From an uncultured Ralstonia sp. (lineage in GTDB: Bacteria > Pseudomonadota > Gammaproteobacteria > Burkholderiales > Burkholderiaceae): a stretch of 61,174 bases of DNA. The translations under genes were made by a program, and so were the position numbers. Below the pieces are notes generated by a model that saw only the letters and a list, made by a program, of their open reading frames with translations, was not told the origin of the DNA and ran no database searches. Below, piece after piece: positions 46,403 to 55,532 of this stretch (position 1 is its first letter; each line of letters opens with the position of its first letter). Location: assembly GCA_913056305.1 (NCBI GenBank), contig CAJXMR010000009.1:1-61174 (forward strand), in the 5' to 3' direction.

Positions 46403-47939
46403 GTTGTCGCCCCTTCCCGTTGTGCTCGCCGTGGCCGCCATGACGGGTTGCGCCACTGCCTCGCTGGACCTCGCGCCGGGCAGCCCCGACCACCCATGGC
46501 AGCCGGACACGACCGCTACCGGCGAGATCGTGCCGGGGGCGTCCAAGCCCGCATCGGCGGTCTCGCCAATCGGCTACACGTTGCCGGCGAACGCTGCCGT
46601 GGCATCGGTGCCCGCAGCGTCCGCGCTGGACGCTGCGCATGCCTACACGCTGCCCGAGCTGATCGACTTGGCCGAATCCGCCAACCCGCTGACGCGCGTA
46701 GCCTGGAATGACGCCCGCAACGCAGCGCTGGCGGCGGGCATTGCCAAGAGTGCATATCTGCCCTATCTCTCGGCCACCGCCATGGCCGGTTATCAGTCCG
46801 GCCATGGTTCGACCTCGACCCTGCTCGGCCAGGCCTCGGCGGATTCAACCGCGCATGGGTCGATCTCAGTGCTGTCACTGCAATGGCTGTTGTTCGATTT
46901 CGGTGGGCGCGCTGCTCGGGTCGAGGCTGCCGAACAAATCTCGGTCATCGCCAACATTGGCTTTACCGCGGTCCACCAGCAGGTGATCCACGATGTCAGC
47001 GTCGCGTTCTACGCCTACGAGGCCGCGCGTTCGCGCACGGTTACCACGCGCCAAGGACTGGACAATGCCGATGCGATCCTGGCCGCGGCGCGGGCACGGT
47101 ACAAGCAGGGCATCGGCACCGTGGTCGAGGTCGCCCAGGCCACGCAAAACCGGGCGCAGGCGAATCTCGCGCTCGTTCAGGCGCAGGGTGCGGAGAGCAA
47201 TAGCTACATGAGCCTGATCTCCGGGCTGGGTGTCTCGCCGCTCTCCCACCCCAGGATCGCGGAGCTGCCGACGCGTCCCTTGCCGGCGGCGCTACGCGAT
47301 TCCGTCGACCAGATCGTTGCCACGGCCATCGCCCGGCGCCCCGACGTGCTGAGCGCCTATGCGGCGGAAAAAGCCAGCCAGGCCAGGGCCCGCGCCGCCG
47401 AGACGGAATTCCTGCCCAAGGTCTTCCTGTCGGGGTCGGCGTCGTACAGCTCCGGCGGCGCGGCGATCACGGCCATTCCCCCGATCGGCCAGCAGGCGCC
47501 GACGGTGAACCTCAACGGCACGCATTACGGCACCAGTGTCTTCGTGGGCGTCAACATCCCGCTGTATGACGGCGGGCTACGCGCGGCAGTGCTGATGCAG
47601 GCGCACAATGACGCCGAGAGCGCCGCGACCAAGCTAACGCGGACGAAGGAGGAGGCAGTACGCCAGATCGTCACCGGGCAGAACATGCTGCAGACGAGCC
47701 TTGCCACGCATGAAGCGGCGCAGGCGCTGGTGGCCGCAGCACAGACCACGTACGACGCCGCATTTACGGCCTACCGCCACGGGGTGGGCTCGATCACCGA
47801 TGTGCTGCTGGCGCAGAACCAGTTGCTTGCAGCCAAGAACGCTGCCGCCGACGCCTACAGCGGCGCACGCGCGGCCGCCGCAACCTTGGCGTTGGCAACT
47901 GGCTCCATCGGCGCAAAACCGACGCAATCGGACTGGTAG
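46389..47939 (+). CDS. NodT-family outer-membrane efflux lipoprotein (TolC-like)
   Basis: Outer-membrane channel of 516 residues. A lipoprotein signal (VVLAVAAMTGC, cysteine at 21) precedes two outer-membrane-efflux repeats (from about 95 and about 300), e.g. ALAAGIAKSAYLPYLSATAM and IARRPDVLSAYAAEKASQAR. It completes a tripartite pump with the HlyD and FUSC proteins and overlaps the FUSC gene by 14 bp. No regulator gene accompanies the operon. Confidence 0.9.
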   Translation: MRRLRLSPLPVVLAVAAMTGCATASLDLAPGSPDHPWQPDTTATGEIVPGASKPASAVSPIGYTLPANAAVASVPAASALDAAHAYTLPELIDLAESANPLTRVAWNDARNAALAAGIAKSAYLPYLSATAMAGYQSGHGSTSTLLGQASADSTAHGSISVLSLQWLLFDFGGRAARVEAAEQISVIANIGFTAVHQQVIHDVSVAFYAYEAARSRTVTTRQGLDNADAILAAARARYKQGIGTVVEVAQATQNRAQANLALVQAQGAESNSYMSLISGLGVSPLSHPRIAELPTRPLPAALRDSVDQIVATAIARRPDVLSAYAAEKASQARARAAETEFLPKVFLSGSASYSSGGAAITAIPPIGQQAPTVNLNGTHYGTSVFVGVNIPLYDGGLRAAVLMQAHNDAESAATKLTRTKEEAVRQIVTGQNMLQTSLATHEAAQALVAAAQTTYDAAFTAYRHGVGSITDVLLAQNQLLAAKNAAADAYSGARAAAATLALATGSIGAKPTQSDW

Positions 47940-47967
47940 CGCACGAGGTACGGCCCCCGCACCCGCA

Positions 47968-49443
47968 TCAGATATCGAAGTAGAGGTAGAACTCCCACGG
48001 GTGCGGCCGCAGCTTGAGCGTGTCGATCTCGCGATGGCGCTTGTAGTCGATCCAGGCCCGGATCACGTCGTCGGTAAAGACGTCGCCATGGCGCAGGAAA
48101 TACGAATCGGCTTCCAGCGCCTCCAGCGATTCTTCGAGCGAGCCGGGCACCTGCCGGATCTTCGCGGCTTCCTCGGGCGGCAGTTCGTAGATGTTGCGGT
48201 CGAGCGGCTCGCCGGGGTCGGTTTGATGCGCGATGCCGTCCAGGCCGGCCATCAGCATCGCCGCGAACGCGAGATAGGCATTGGCGGAAGGGTCGGGGCA
48301 GCGGAATTCCACGCGCCGGGCGGCGGGCGAATCCGAAACCATGGGAATGCGCGCGGCGGCCGAGCGGTTGCGCTGCGACATGGCCAGGTTGACCGGCGCC
48401 TCATAGCCCGGCACCAGGCGCTTGTAGGAGTTCGTACTCGGCGCGCAGAAGGCCATCAGGGCCGGCGCGTGCTTGAGCAACCCACCGATGTACCAGCGGC
48501 ATAACTGCGACGTCATCGCCCAGCCGTTGGCGTCATAGAACAGGTTCTCGTCGCCTTTCCACAGGCTCTGGTGGCAGTGCATGCCGCTGGCGTTGTCGGC
48601 AAACAGCGGCTTGGGCATGAAAGTCGCGACCTTGCCGTGCTTGCGCGCGACGTTCTTGCAGATGTACTTGTACATCATCACGTTGTCGGCCATGCGCGTG
48701 AGCGGGGCGAAGCGCATGTCGATCTCGTTCTGCCCAGCGGTGGCCACCTCGTGGTGATGCACCTCGACCCGGATGCCGGCCTGCATCAGCGCCAGCACGA
48801 TCTCCGAGCGGATGTCCTGCAGCGTGTCGTGCGGCGGCACGGGAAAGTAGCCTTCCTTGTAGCGCTGCTTGTAGCCGAGGTTGCCGCCGCCGTACGCACC
48901 TTCGTCGCGGCCCGAGGCCCATTCGCCCTCGGCCGATTCCACATGGTAGTAGCCGGAGTGCTGGTCCTGCCCGTAGCGGATGGAATCGAAGATGAAGAAC
49001 TCCAGCTCCGGGCCGAAGTAGCAGGTCGTGGCCAGGCCACCGTGTCGCAGGTGGTGCTCGGCCTTCTTGGCGATGTAGCGCGGGTCGCGCGAATAGGGCC
49101 CTTTCTGCACCGGGTCCATCACATCGCAAATCACGGCCAGCGTGGTGGTCGAGCAGAACGGGTCGATAAAGGCGGTGGTCGGGTCCGGCCGCACCAGCAT
49201 GTCGGACTCGTGAATCTCCTGGAAGCCGCGGATCGATGAGCCGTCAAAGCCGATGCCGGCTTCGAACAGCTCGTCGTTGACCTCGGGGAGGGTGATGGAG
49301 AAGTGCTGCCACTGGCCGGGCAGGTCGGTGAAGCGGAGGTCCACCACCTGGACGGCGCGCTGCTTGATCAGGTCGACCACTTCGCCCGCGTTCTTGGGCA
49401 AGTCGGCGCGGTAGCTGCCAGGTTCCACTGAGACCATGCTCAT
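47968..49443 (-). CDS. glnA: Type I glutamine synthetase
   Basis: ATP-dependent ligase joining ammonium to glutamate, 491 residues. N-terminal beta-grasp segment VDLRFTDLPGQWQHFSITLP, the latch FDGSSIRGFQEIHESDM, the ATP/metal-site segments YFGPELEFFIFDSIRYG, HHEVATAGQNEIDMRFAPLT and KPLFADNASGMHCHQSLWKG, and the C-terminal FRCPDPSANAYLAFAAMLMA are all present. The adenylylation-site tyrosine is kept (NIYELPPEEA). No ntrB/ntrC follow, so it may be a second copy rather than the nitrogen-regulated main enzyme. ATG at 49443 is preceded by AGGGAGG; the frame is open 9 codons further upstream. Confidence 0.93.
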   Translation of the reverse strand: MSMVSVEPGSYRADLPKNAGEVVDLIKQRAVQVVDLRFTDLPGQWQHFSITLPEVNDELFEAGIGFDGSSIRGFQEIHESDMLVRPDPTTAFIDPFCSTTTLAVICDVMDPVQKGPYSRDPRYIAKKAEHHLRHGGLATTCYFGPELEFFIFDSIRYGQDQHSGYYHVESAEGEWASGRDEGAYGGGNLGYKQRYKEGYFPVPPHDTLQDIRSEIVLALMQAGIRVEVHHHEVATAGQNEIDMRFAPLTRMADNVMMYKYICKNVARKHGKVATFMPKPLFADNASGMHCHQSLWKGDENLFYDANGWAMTSQLCRWYIGGLLKHAPALMAFCAPSTNSYKRLVPGYEAPVNLAMSQRNRSAAARIPMVSDSPAARRVEFRCPDPSANAYLAFAAMLMAGLDGIAHQTDPGEPLDRNIYELPPEEAAKIRQVPGSLEESLEALEADSYFLRHGDVFTDDVIRAWIDYKRHREIDTLKLRPHPWEFYLYFDI

Positions 49444-49690
49444 GGCTGCCTCCCTTGTGTGGCCGCGCATGCTTCAACACTAGTCGGTCGGGCCGTGAAA
49501 GCAAAGTGCTTCGCAGATGGCCTCCCTAGTGCCGCCCACCGCTGCCAGATCGGCGAGAGGTGGCGTCTGCGATACCCGATTTCCGCACGGTCTTCACATC
49601 GGGAATTGCGTGCCGATAATCCGCTCAGACGTCAGAGGTACGACGGGAACGCTGCCAAACCGGCAGCCCCCAAGCCGTTGAGGGAAAGTG

Positions 49691-49975
49691 ATGCACGAAG
49701 ATCTTCTGGGCGATCTCAGCGATTGTTTTGACCAGATCGTCGGTGGTGACACCGCGCATGCAGGCGAGGTGGTTGCGCTGATTGCGCGCTGTGAGCAGGC
49801 CATTGCAGCCAGCACGGGCGAGGTTGGCGCATGGGAGCGGCAGGCGCTGGCCAAGGCCCGCGCGGCTTATGGCGCAGGCCAATTGCAACAGGCGCTGTTG
49901 TCTGCCAAACGGGCGTTGACGGTGGGCCGGTTACCCATCAAAGCGGTCGCGCCGGATGTCGGCAACTACCGCTAG
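49691..49975 (+). CDS. Small hypothetical helical protein
   Basis: 94 residues, mostly alpha-helical (LGDLSDCFDQIVGGDTAHAG; KARAAYGAGQLQQALLSAKR), with no signal, membrane helix or known domain. GAGGGAAAGTG before ATG 49691 is a good ribosome site; an in-frame GTG is one codon upstream. It is divergent from glnA (247 bp apart) and converges on the FAD-dehydrogenase gene. Function unknown. Confidence 0.65.
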   Translation: MHEDLLGDLSDCFDQIVGGDTAHAGEVVALIARCEQAIAASTGEVGAWERQALAKARAAYGAGQLQQALLSAKRALTVGRLPIKAVAPDVGNYR

Positions 49976-50028
49976 AAGAGGGGCAAAGCCATGGTGTTTT
50001 CTGGAAGTGAGGCGGCGCCGGATGCGCG

Positions 50029-51471
50029 TCATGGGGGCTCGGCGTGGTCATCGCTTGGCGGCCCAAAATCGACGGTGCCGCAAAGCTCGTCCGGATCGAC
50101 CAGTCGCCGGATGCCTCGCGCGATGCGCATCGCGGTGTGGCTGGTGTATTTCCGGTAGTACGCGAGATTGTGCTGGCCTACGCCGTGTTCAGCGCTGAAG
50201 CTGCCGCCACACCCATGCACGACCATGGCATACAGCCCATCACGCAAGGCGTGCACACCTGCTTCGGTGTAGGCCGGTTGCGCGAGATCCGGCCAGACGA
50301 TGTTGAAGTGCAGGCCACCATCGGCAACGTGGCCGAAATCAACAACGGTCAGCCCCGGATGGCGCTCCTGCACGAACGCCAGCGCAGCGCGGCGAAACGG
50401 CATGAGTTGCGACCGTGGCACCGAGATGTCGAACGCGACGGTTTTTCCCATCGCCCGCGCGCCCTCGCTGATGCTGTGGCGCAGGCGCCAGAGGTCGTGC
50501 GCGCCATCGACCACGGCATTGGAGATCAGCGTCTCGAACTGCGCTTCCAGGAATCGGTTGAGCGCGTCCTGCAGATCCAGCCCCGTGTATGCGGCCGCTG
50601 AAGCCGACTCCAGCTCGATCAGGATGGCGAAGTCGGGAATGCCATCCGGCGCGAACGGGTTGCGCAGGTTCGGCACGTGTTCGATGGCGGCCCTGAGCGC
50701 CGTACCGGACATGCCCTCGAAAGCGGCGAGGTAATCACCCAAGGTCTGTTCCAGCGCCAGCAGCAGGGCGAGGACGGCGTCATCCGAGGTGGGCACCACC
50801 AGCGCGGTGGCGGTCTGCCTGGGCCGGGGATGCACTTCGAGCGTCGCCCGGGTGATGACGCCGCCGACACCGGAGGTGCCGACGAACAGTTGCTTGAGGT
50901 CGTAACCGGTGTTGTCCTTGCGCAGCGCCTTGCCCAGCACCAGCGTTTCACCAGCCGGCTCGAACAGCACAACCTCGATGGCCAGCAGGTTGTGCCGGAC
51001 GTCGCCGTAGCGGATCAGGCGGGTGCCGCCCGTGTTGGCGGCGATCATGCCGCCGATCGATGGATTGGCGCTCAGGTCGATGGGAAACCACAGCCCGTGC
51101 GGCTCCAGCACCTGGTTCAGGTCCTGCAGCAGCACACCGGCATCGACCGTGACGCTGCGGTTTTCCACGTCGATCAAGCAGGTCTTGCGAAGGCGGCTCA
51201 GGGACAGCACGACCTGCTCGCCCGATGGGTCCGGCGAGCTGGCGCCGACCAGTCCCGTATTGGCGCCCTGTGCAACGGCACGGATGCCATGGGCCGCGCA
51301 GAATCGCACCACGCTGCTGACTTCTTTGGTGGTTGCCGGGCGCACGACACAGCGCGCGGTGCCATGGCCGTAGCGCGCACCGGCCGCGTAGGGGGCGGCG
51401 TCCGCACCGGTGAGGATGCCGGCCTCGCCGACAATCGCCTGCAGGCCATCGATTACCTCGGTCTCGGTCAT
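50029..51471 (-). CDS. FAD-linked D-2-hydroxyacid dehydrogenase (D-2-hydroxyglutarate dehydrogenase-like)
   Basis: Flavoprotein of 480 residues in the GlcD/D-lactate/D-2-hydroxyglutarate dehydrogenase family. The FAD-binding PCMH domain is at about 35-215 (VVRPATTKEVSSVVRFCAAH; GANTGLVGASSPD; NPSIGGMIAANTGGTRLIRY; RKDNTGYDLKQLFVGTSGVG). The C-terminal substrate domain has the metal/substrate-site segments VDFGHVADGGLHFNIVWPD and FSAEHGVGQHNLAYYRKY. It is divergent from a LysR gene followed by hglS, whose product is D-2-hydroxyglutarate, so oxidation of that compound to 2-oxoglutarate is the likely reaction. Confidence 0.85.
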   Translation of the reverse strand: MTETEVIDGLQAIVGEAGILTGADAAPYAAGARYGHGTARCVVRPATTKEVSSVVRFCAAHGIRAVAQGANTGLVGASSPDPSGEQVVLSLSRLRKTCLIDVENRSVTVDAGVLLQDLNQVLEPHGLWFPIDLSANPSIGGMIAANTGGTRLIRYGDVRHNLLAIEVVLFEPAGETLVLGKALRKDNTGYDLKQLFVGTSGVGGVITRATLEVHPRPRQTATALVVPTSDDAVLALLLALEQTLGDYLAAFEGMSGTALRAAIEHVPNLRNPFAPDGIPDFAILIELESASAAAYTGLDLQDALNRFLEAQFETLISNAVVDGAHDLWRLRHSISEGARAMGKTVAFDISVPRSQLMPFRRAALAFVQERHPGLTVVDFGHVADGGLHFNIVWPDLAQPAYTEAGVHALRDGLYAMVVHGCGGSFSAEHGVGQHNLAYYRKYTSHTAMRIARGIRRLVDPDELCGTVDFGPPSDDHAEPP

Positions 51472-51628
51472 CGGTCAGCTCGCGCGCCGCGATGCCGGCT
51501 GGAAAGCATGGATGAACACGAGCATGACGGCGATCTCCTGGCGAGCGATGGTTGCCGATTCTGGCGGTTGCTGGCGCGCGAGCGCAATTGATATAGTTGG
51601 CCGACTTAGTGCTATTTCGGAAGTCATC

Positions 51629-52534
51629 GTGTCGCTTCGCCCACCAAGCCTGATCAGCCTGCAGATGCTGGAGGCGTCTGCCCGGCTCGGCAGCTTCACC
51701 CGCGCCGCGCAAGAGCTGTCGGTCACGGAAAGCGCCATCTGCCGGCAGGTGATTGCGCTCGAACGGCGTTTTGGCGTGCAGTTCTTCCATCGCATCAAGA
51801 AGCGCATCGTGCTCACGCCGGAAGGCGACCGCTATGTGCGCGAGATTCGGGATCACCTCCACAGCATTGAACGCGCCACACAAGAGCTGGCCTCGCGCGC
51901 TGGCGGCATGGAGGTCATCGAGCTGGCGGTGGTGCCCACGTTTGCAACGCAGTGGCTGATCCCCCGGCTGGGCGGGCTGATTGCCGCGCAGCCCAGGCTG
52001 ATCCTGAACGTGGCGTCGCGCACCGAGCCGTTCCATTTCAATGAGTCGCGCTTTGACGCGGCCATCTACTTTGGCAACGCGCTATGGCCCGGGACGGCAG
52101 GGCGACGCCTGATGGAGGAAGGGCCATCGATTCCCGTCTGCAGCCCGCGCCTGCTGCGCGGCACCTCCCGTATCAGGACGCGCGCGGATCTCGTCAAACT
52201 GCCGCTGCTGCATCTCGCGACTCGCCCCGATGCCTGGCCGGATTGGGTGGGCGGTAACGACGAGGCGCTGCGGCTCAAGGCAAGCCTGGGTTTCCGCTAC
52301 GACCTCTTCACCATGGTGGTGGGCGCAGCGATTGCCGGCACGGGCGTGGCGCTGCTGCCCAGGATGCTGATCTGCGATGCGCTGGAGCAGGGCACGCTGG
52401 TTCAGCCCGTCGACGCCGCTCCGGCGCTGGCCGGAAGCGAAGGCGCCTACTTCCTGTCCCACCGGGACGATCGGGTGGCGCAGGAGAAGCTGCAAGGGTT
52501 TCTCGACTGGTTGGATATTGAGTGCCCCAACTAG
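51629..52534 (+). CDS. LysR-family regulator (GcvA-like) of the hglS module
   Basis: DNA-binding protein of 301 residues. The helix-turn-helix lies in LQMLEASARLGSFTRAAQEL and SVTESAICRQVIALERRFGV, and the effector domain starts near residue 88. It lies between the divergent FAD dehydrogenase and the downstream hglS, the same LysR-hglS arrangement known in Pseudomonas putida. The GTG at 51629 gives the family-length N-terminus; no ATG is well placed. Confidence 0.83.
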   Translation: MSLRPPSLISLQMLEASARLGSFTRAAQELSVTESAICRQVIALERRFGVQFFHRIKKRIVLTPEGDRYVREIRDHLHSIERATQELASRAGGMEVIELAVVPTFATQWLIPRLGGLIAAQPRLILNVASRTEPFHFNESRFDAAIYFGNALWPGTAGRRLMEEGPSIPVCSPRLLRGTSRIRTRADLVKLPLLHLATRPDAWPDWVGGNDEALRLKASLGFRYDLFTMVVGAAIAGTGVALLPRMLICDALEQGTLVQPVDAAPALAGSEGAYFLSHRDDRVAQEKLQGFLDWLDIECPN

Positions 52535-52552
52535 CCTGTCGCAAGTGGTTCC

Positions 52553-52565
52553 TTCCGATTTGGAA
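52553..52565 (+). promoter_or_regulatory. Candidate LysR box upstream of hglS
   Basis: TTCCGATTTGGAA, a perfect inverted repeat (TTCC/GGAA) with T-N11-A spacing, extended to GTTCC/GGAAC arms. It lies 93-105 bp before the hglS start and just after the LysR gene, a natural activator site. Confidence 0.45.
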
Positions 52566-52657
52566 CTAATTCGCGAAAAGGTATCGATTGTTGGCGCGGC
52601 CCACGCAGACTAGATTGGTGGCCAAACCGCCGACAAGCCCCCTCATAGGACACCGCC

Positions 52658-54076
52658 GTGACCGCATCCACTTTTGTGTCGACCGACACCATCCGAGCGC
52701 TGTTTTCCAGCGCCATGTCTGAGATGTACCGGTCTGAAGTGCCGCAGTACGGGGCCTTGCTGGACTTGGTGAAGACGGTCAATCAGGCGGCGCTTGCGCG
52801 GCAGAACGGCGACGCGGCGTTGCCCTTGCCAGCGGAGCAGCTCGGCCGCCTCGAAGTGGAGCGCCATGGCGCGATCCGCGTCGGCACCGCGCAGGAACTC
52901 GCCACCATCCGGCGCCTGTTCGCTGTCATGGGCATGCAGCCGGTCGGCTATTACGATCTCTCGGTCGCGGGCGTGCCGGTGCATTCGACCGCCTTCCGGC
53001 CGATCGAGCCGCAGGCGCTGGCGCGCAACCCGTTCCGCGTGTTCTCGTCGCTGCTGCGTCTGGAGCTGATTGAGGATGCGCAGTTGCGGGCCACGGCACA
53101 GGCGGTGCTCGAACAGCGCAGCATCTTTACGCCCCGCTGTCTGGCATTGATCGAGCAGTGCGAGCGCGAAGGTGGGCTGGATGCGGCAGACGCACGCGCG
53201 TTCGTTACGCAGGCCCTCGAAACCTTCCGCTGGCATCACGAAGCCACCGTCAGTGCGGCGCTCTATCAGCAACTGCGCAAGACGCACCCGCTGGTGGCCG
53301 ACGTGGTCTGCTTCAAGGGGCCGCATATCAACCATCTGACGCCGCGCACGCTGGACATCGATGCCGCGCAGGCCGCGATGCCGGCCAAGGGCATCCACCC
53401 GAAGGCCGTGATCGAAGGGCCGCCGCGGCGCGCGTGCCCGGTCTTGCTGCGGCAGACGAGCTTCCTGGCCCTGAACGAACCGGTGGCGTTTCCTGATGCG
53501 CAGGGCGCCCATCAGCCGGGAACGCATACTGCCCGCTTTGGCGAGATCGAACAGCGTGGCATCGCCCTGACGCCGCGCGGGCGCGCGGTCTACGACCGGA
53601 TTCTTGCCGCCGTGCGTGCAGACATCCAACCGGCCGGCGACGGCTCCAACGCGGCAGCCTATGTCGAGGCGCTGCAGCGGCATTTCCAGGCATTGCCCGA
53701 CGACGCCGAGGCCCTGCGCAAGCAGGGGCTGGCGTTCTTCCGCTACCAAGCCAACCCAACAAACGGGCAGCCGGTCGACATCGCGCCGCTACCCGACAAC
53801 CTGGAAGCACTGGTCGAGGCCGGGCTGCTGCGTGCCGAGCCCATCGTCTACGAAGACTTCCTGCCCGTCAGCGCCGCCGGCATCTTTCAGTCAAACCTGG
53901 GCGACGAACGGCGCAGCGCATACGTGGACGAGTCCAGCCGCCGCGCCTTCGAAGCCGCGCTAGGTGCGCCGGTCATCGACGAGATGTCCATTTATGCGCA
54001 AGAGCAGGCGGCATCGATTGCCGACGCCCTGCGTGTGCTGTGCCAGCGCGCCGCCGAGGTCGCATCGCACGTGTAA
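52658..54076 (+). CDS. hglS: 2-oxoadipate dioxygenase/decarboxylase (D-2-hydroxyglutarate synthase, DUF1338/YdcJ family)
   Basis: Fe(II) enzyme of 472 residues with the VOC-type fold of the DUF1338 family. It converts 2-oxoadipate, an intermediate of D-lysine/2-aminoadipate breakdown, to D-2-hydroxyglutarate with O2 and loss of CO2. Family segments are SEMYRSEVPQYGALLDLVKT, VPVHSTAFRPIEP (metal histidine), FKGPHINHLTPRTLDID (second metal histidine) and YEDFLPVSAAGIFQSNLGDE (C-terminal metal-ligand region). GTG start. Convergent with the interrupted iclR gene 15 bp downstream. Confidence 0.88.
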   Translation: MTASTFVSTDTIRALFSSAMSEMYRSEVPQYGALLDLVKTVNQAALARQNGDAALPLPAEQLGRLEVERHGAIRVGTAQELATIRRLFAVMGMQPVGYYDLSVAGVPVHSTAFRPIEPQALARNPFRVFSSLLRLELIEDAQLRATAQAVLEQRSIFTPRCLALIEQCEREGGLDAADARAFVTQALETFRWHHEATVSAALYQQLRKTHPLVADVVCFKGPHINHLTPRTLDIDAAQAAMPAKGIHPKAVIEGPPRRACPVLLRQTSFLALNEPVAFPDAQGAHQPGTHTARFGEIEQRGIALTPRGRAVYDRILAAVRADIQPAGDGSNAAAYVEALQRHFQALPDDAEALRKQGLAFFRYQANPTNGQPVDIAPLPDNLEALVEAGLLRAEPIVYEDFLPVSAAGIFQSNLGDERRSAYVDESSRRAFEAALGAPVIDEMSIYAQEQAASIADALRVLCQRAAEVASHV

Positions 54077-54091
54077 GGCTGGCCCCGCGCG

Positions 54092-54328
54092 TCAGCCGAT
54101 GAAGGAGTTCGCGGGCCGCCGCACGGTCGGGTCGAACGGGTTGATCAGCGGCCCGAGCGCCTCGGCTTCTTTCTTCAGCATGGCGGCGACCACCGGCAGC
54201 CGCTCGGGGTTCAGCCGGTCGGCAATGGTGCCCACGCTCAGGGCCGCCACTGGCCGCTGGCTGGCGTCGAACACCGGCACGGCGAGCCCCGCCATGCCTT
54301 CGATCAGGCCGGTCTGGGTGGCCACATA
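54092..54328 (-). pseudogene. IclR-family regulator, C-terminal fragment interrupted by transposon
   Basis: The last 79 codons of an IclR effector domain: YVATQTGLIEGMAGLAVPVF, then FDASQRPVAALSVGTIADRL and PVVAAMLKKEAEALGPLINP. The frame runs straight into the transposon inverted repeat at 54329, so the helix-turn-helix and most of the effector domain should lie beyond the far transposon end. The five bases ACATA (54324-54328) are the expected target duplication, to be matched on the other side. Confidence 0.85.
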
Positions 54329-54366
54329 GGGGTCGTCTCAGAAAACGGAAAATAAAGCACGCTAAG
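54329..54366 (+). repeat. Tn21-type 38-bp terminal inverted repeat, left
   Basis: Starts GGGGTCGTCTCAGAAAAC and ends GCACGCTAAG, the sequence of Tn21-subgroup ends. The TAG stop of merR (54362-54364) lies inside it. The partner repeat is beyond the window. Confidence 0.93.
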
Positions 54367-54796
54367 GCGTCGCCGCCCCTGCCAGGCTTGCCCCGCCCTG
54401 TAGTGACGCGATCAACGGGCAGGAAACATTCCCCTTTCGTGCATGGCAGGCGCACACGAGTTCAGACAGCACGGTTTCCATGCGCGCCAAGTCGGCCATC
54501 TTCTCGCGCACGTCCTTGAGCTTGTGCTCGGCCACGCTGCTGGCTTCCTCGCAGTGGGTGCCATCGTCGAGCCGCAGCAGCTCGGCGATTTCATCCAGGC
54601 TGAAGCCCAACCGCTGAGCGGATTTCACGAACCGCACCCGCGTTACATCCGCCTCCCCATAGCGGCGGATGCTGCCGTAAGGCTTGTCCGGCTCGGGCAG
54701 CAAGCCCTTGCGCTGATAGAACCGGATCGTCTCCACATTGACGCCGGCCGCCTTGGCAAAAACGCCAATGGTTAGGTTCTCCAAAGTATTTTCCAT
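54362..54796 (-). CDS. merR: Mercury-responsive regulator MerR
   Basis: Dimeric metalloregulator of 144 residues that represses, and with Hg(II) activates, the divergent mer promoter. The winged helix-turn-helix ([20 protein letters not shown]) is N-terminal, and the Hg-binding cysteines are C82, C117 and C126, exactly the classical positions. Length equals the Tn21/Tn501 proteins. Its 3' end overlaps the transposon terminus. Confidence 0.97.
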   Translation of the reverse strand: MENTLENLTIGVFAKAAGVNVETIRFYQRKGLLPEPDKPYGSIRRYGEADVTRVRFVKSAQRLGFSLDEIAELLRLDDGTHCEEASSVAEHKLKDVREKMADLARMETVLSELVCACHARKGNVSCPLIASLQGGASLAGAATP

Positions 54797-54801
54797 ATCG
54801 C

Positions 54802-54832
54802 TTGACTCCGTACATGAGTACGGAAGTAAGGT
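54802..54832 (+). promoter_or_regulatory. mer operator/promoter (PmerT)
   Basis: -35 TTGACT (54802-54807) and -10 TAAGGT (54827-54832) are separated by 19 bp, the over-long spacer that MerR untwists. Between them lies the dyad operator TCCGTAC-ATGA-GTACGGA (54807-54824). The merR start is on the other strand at 54796. Confidence 0.95.
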
Positions 54833-54866
54833 TACGCTATCCAATCCAAATTCAAAAGGCCAACGT

Positions 54867-55217
54867 ATGTCTGAATCGCAAAACGGGCGCGGTGCGCTCT
54901 TCGCCGGCGGGCTGGCCGCCATCCTCGCCTCCGCTTGCTGCCTCGGGCCGCTGGTTCTGATCGCCTTGGGCTTCAGCGGGGCTTGGATCGGCAACCTGAC
55001 CGTGCTGGAGCCGTATCGCCCGATTTTCATCGGCGCAGCGCTGGTGGCGTTGTTCTTCGCCTGGCGGCGCATCTACCGCCCTGCGCAAGCCTGTAGGCCG
55101 GGTGAGGTCTGCGCGATTCCCCAAGTGCGAGCGACCTACAAGCTCATTTTCTGGGTCGTGGCCGTACTGGTTCTGGTCGCGCTCGGATTTCCCTATGTCA
55201 TGCCATTTTTCTACTGA
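54867..55217 (+). CDS. merT: Mercuric ion transport protein MerT
   Basis: Three-helix inner-membrane protein of 116 residues that takes Hg(II) from MerP into the cytoplasm. The paired cysteines C24/C25 are in TM1 (SACCLGPL) and the second pair C76/C82 is in the cytoplasmic loop (ACRPGEVC). First gene of the structural operon. Confidence 0.96.
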   Translation: MSESQNGRGALFAGGLAAILASACCLGPLVLIALGFSGAWIGNLTVLEPYRPIFIGAALVALFFAWRRIYRPAQACRPGEVCAIPQVRATYKLIFWVVAVLVLVALGFPYVMPFFY

Positions 55218-55229
55218 TCGGAGTTCACC

Positions 55230-55505
55230 ATGAAGAAACTGTTTGCCTCCCTCGCCCTCGCCGCCGTTGTTGCCCCCGTGTGGGCCGCTACCCAGCCCGT
55301 CACGCTGTCCGTACCGGGCATGACGTGCTCGGCCTGTCCGATCACCGTCAAGAAGGCGATTTCCAAGGTCGATGGCGTCAGTAAAGTTGCCGTGACCTTC
55401 GAGACCCGCGAAGCGGTGGTCACCTTCGATGATGCCAAGACCAGTGTGCAGAAGCTGACCAAGGCAACCGGGGACGCGGGCTATCCCTCCAGCGTCAAGC
55501 AGTGA
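55230..55505 (+). CDS. merP: Periplasmic mercury-binding protein MerP
   Basis: 91 residues with a cleavable signal (ends PVWAA) and a heavy-metal-associated domain. Hg(II) is bound by C33 and C36 in GMTCSACPITV and passed to MerT. It follows merT by 12 bp with a GGAG ribosome site. Confidence 0.97.
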   Translation: MKKLFASLALAAVVAPVWAATQPVTLSVPGMTCSACPITVKKAISKVDGVSKVAVTFETREAVVTFDDAKTSVQKLTKATGDAGYPSSVKQ

Positions 55506-55532
55506 GCCACTGAACCCGACCCTGGGGCGATC

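Noticed and set aside
49444..49690. Sigma-54/NtrC promoter for the glutamine synthetase gene
   Set aside because: No TGGCAC-N5-TTGC match on the minus strand of the gap; regulation left unassigned.
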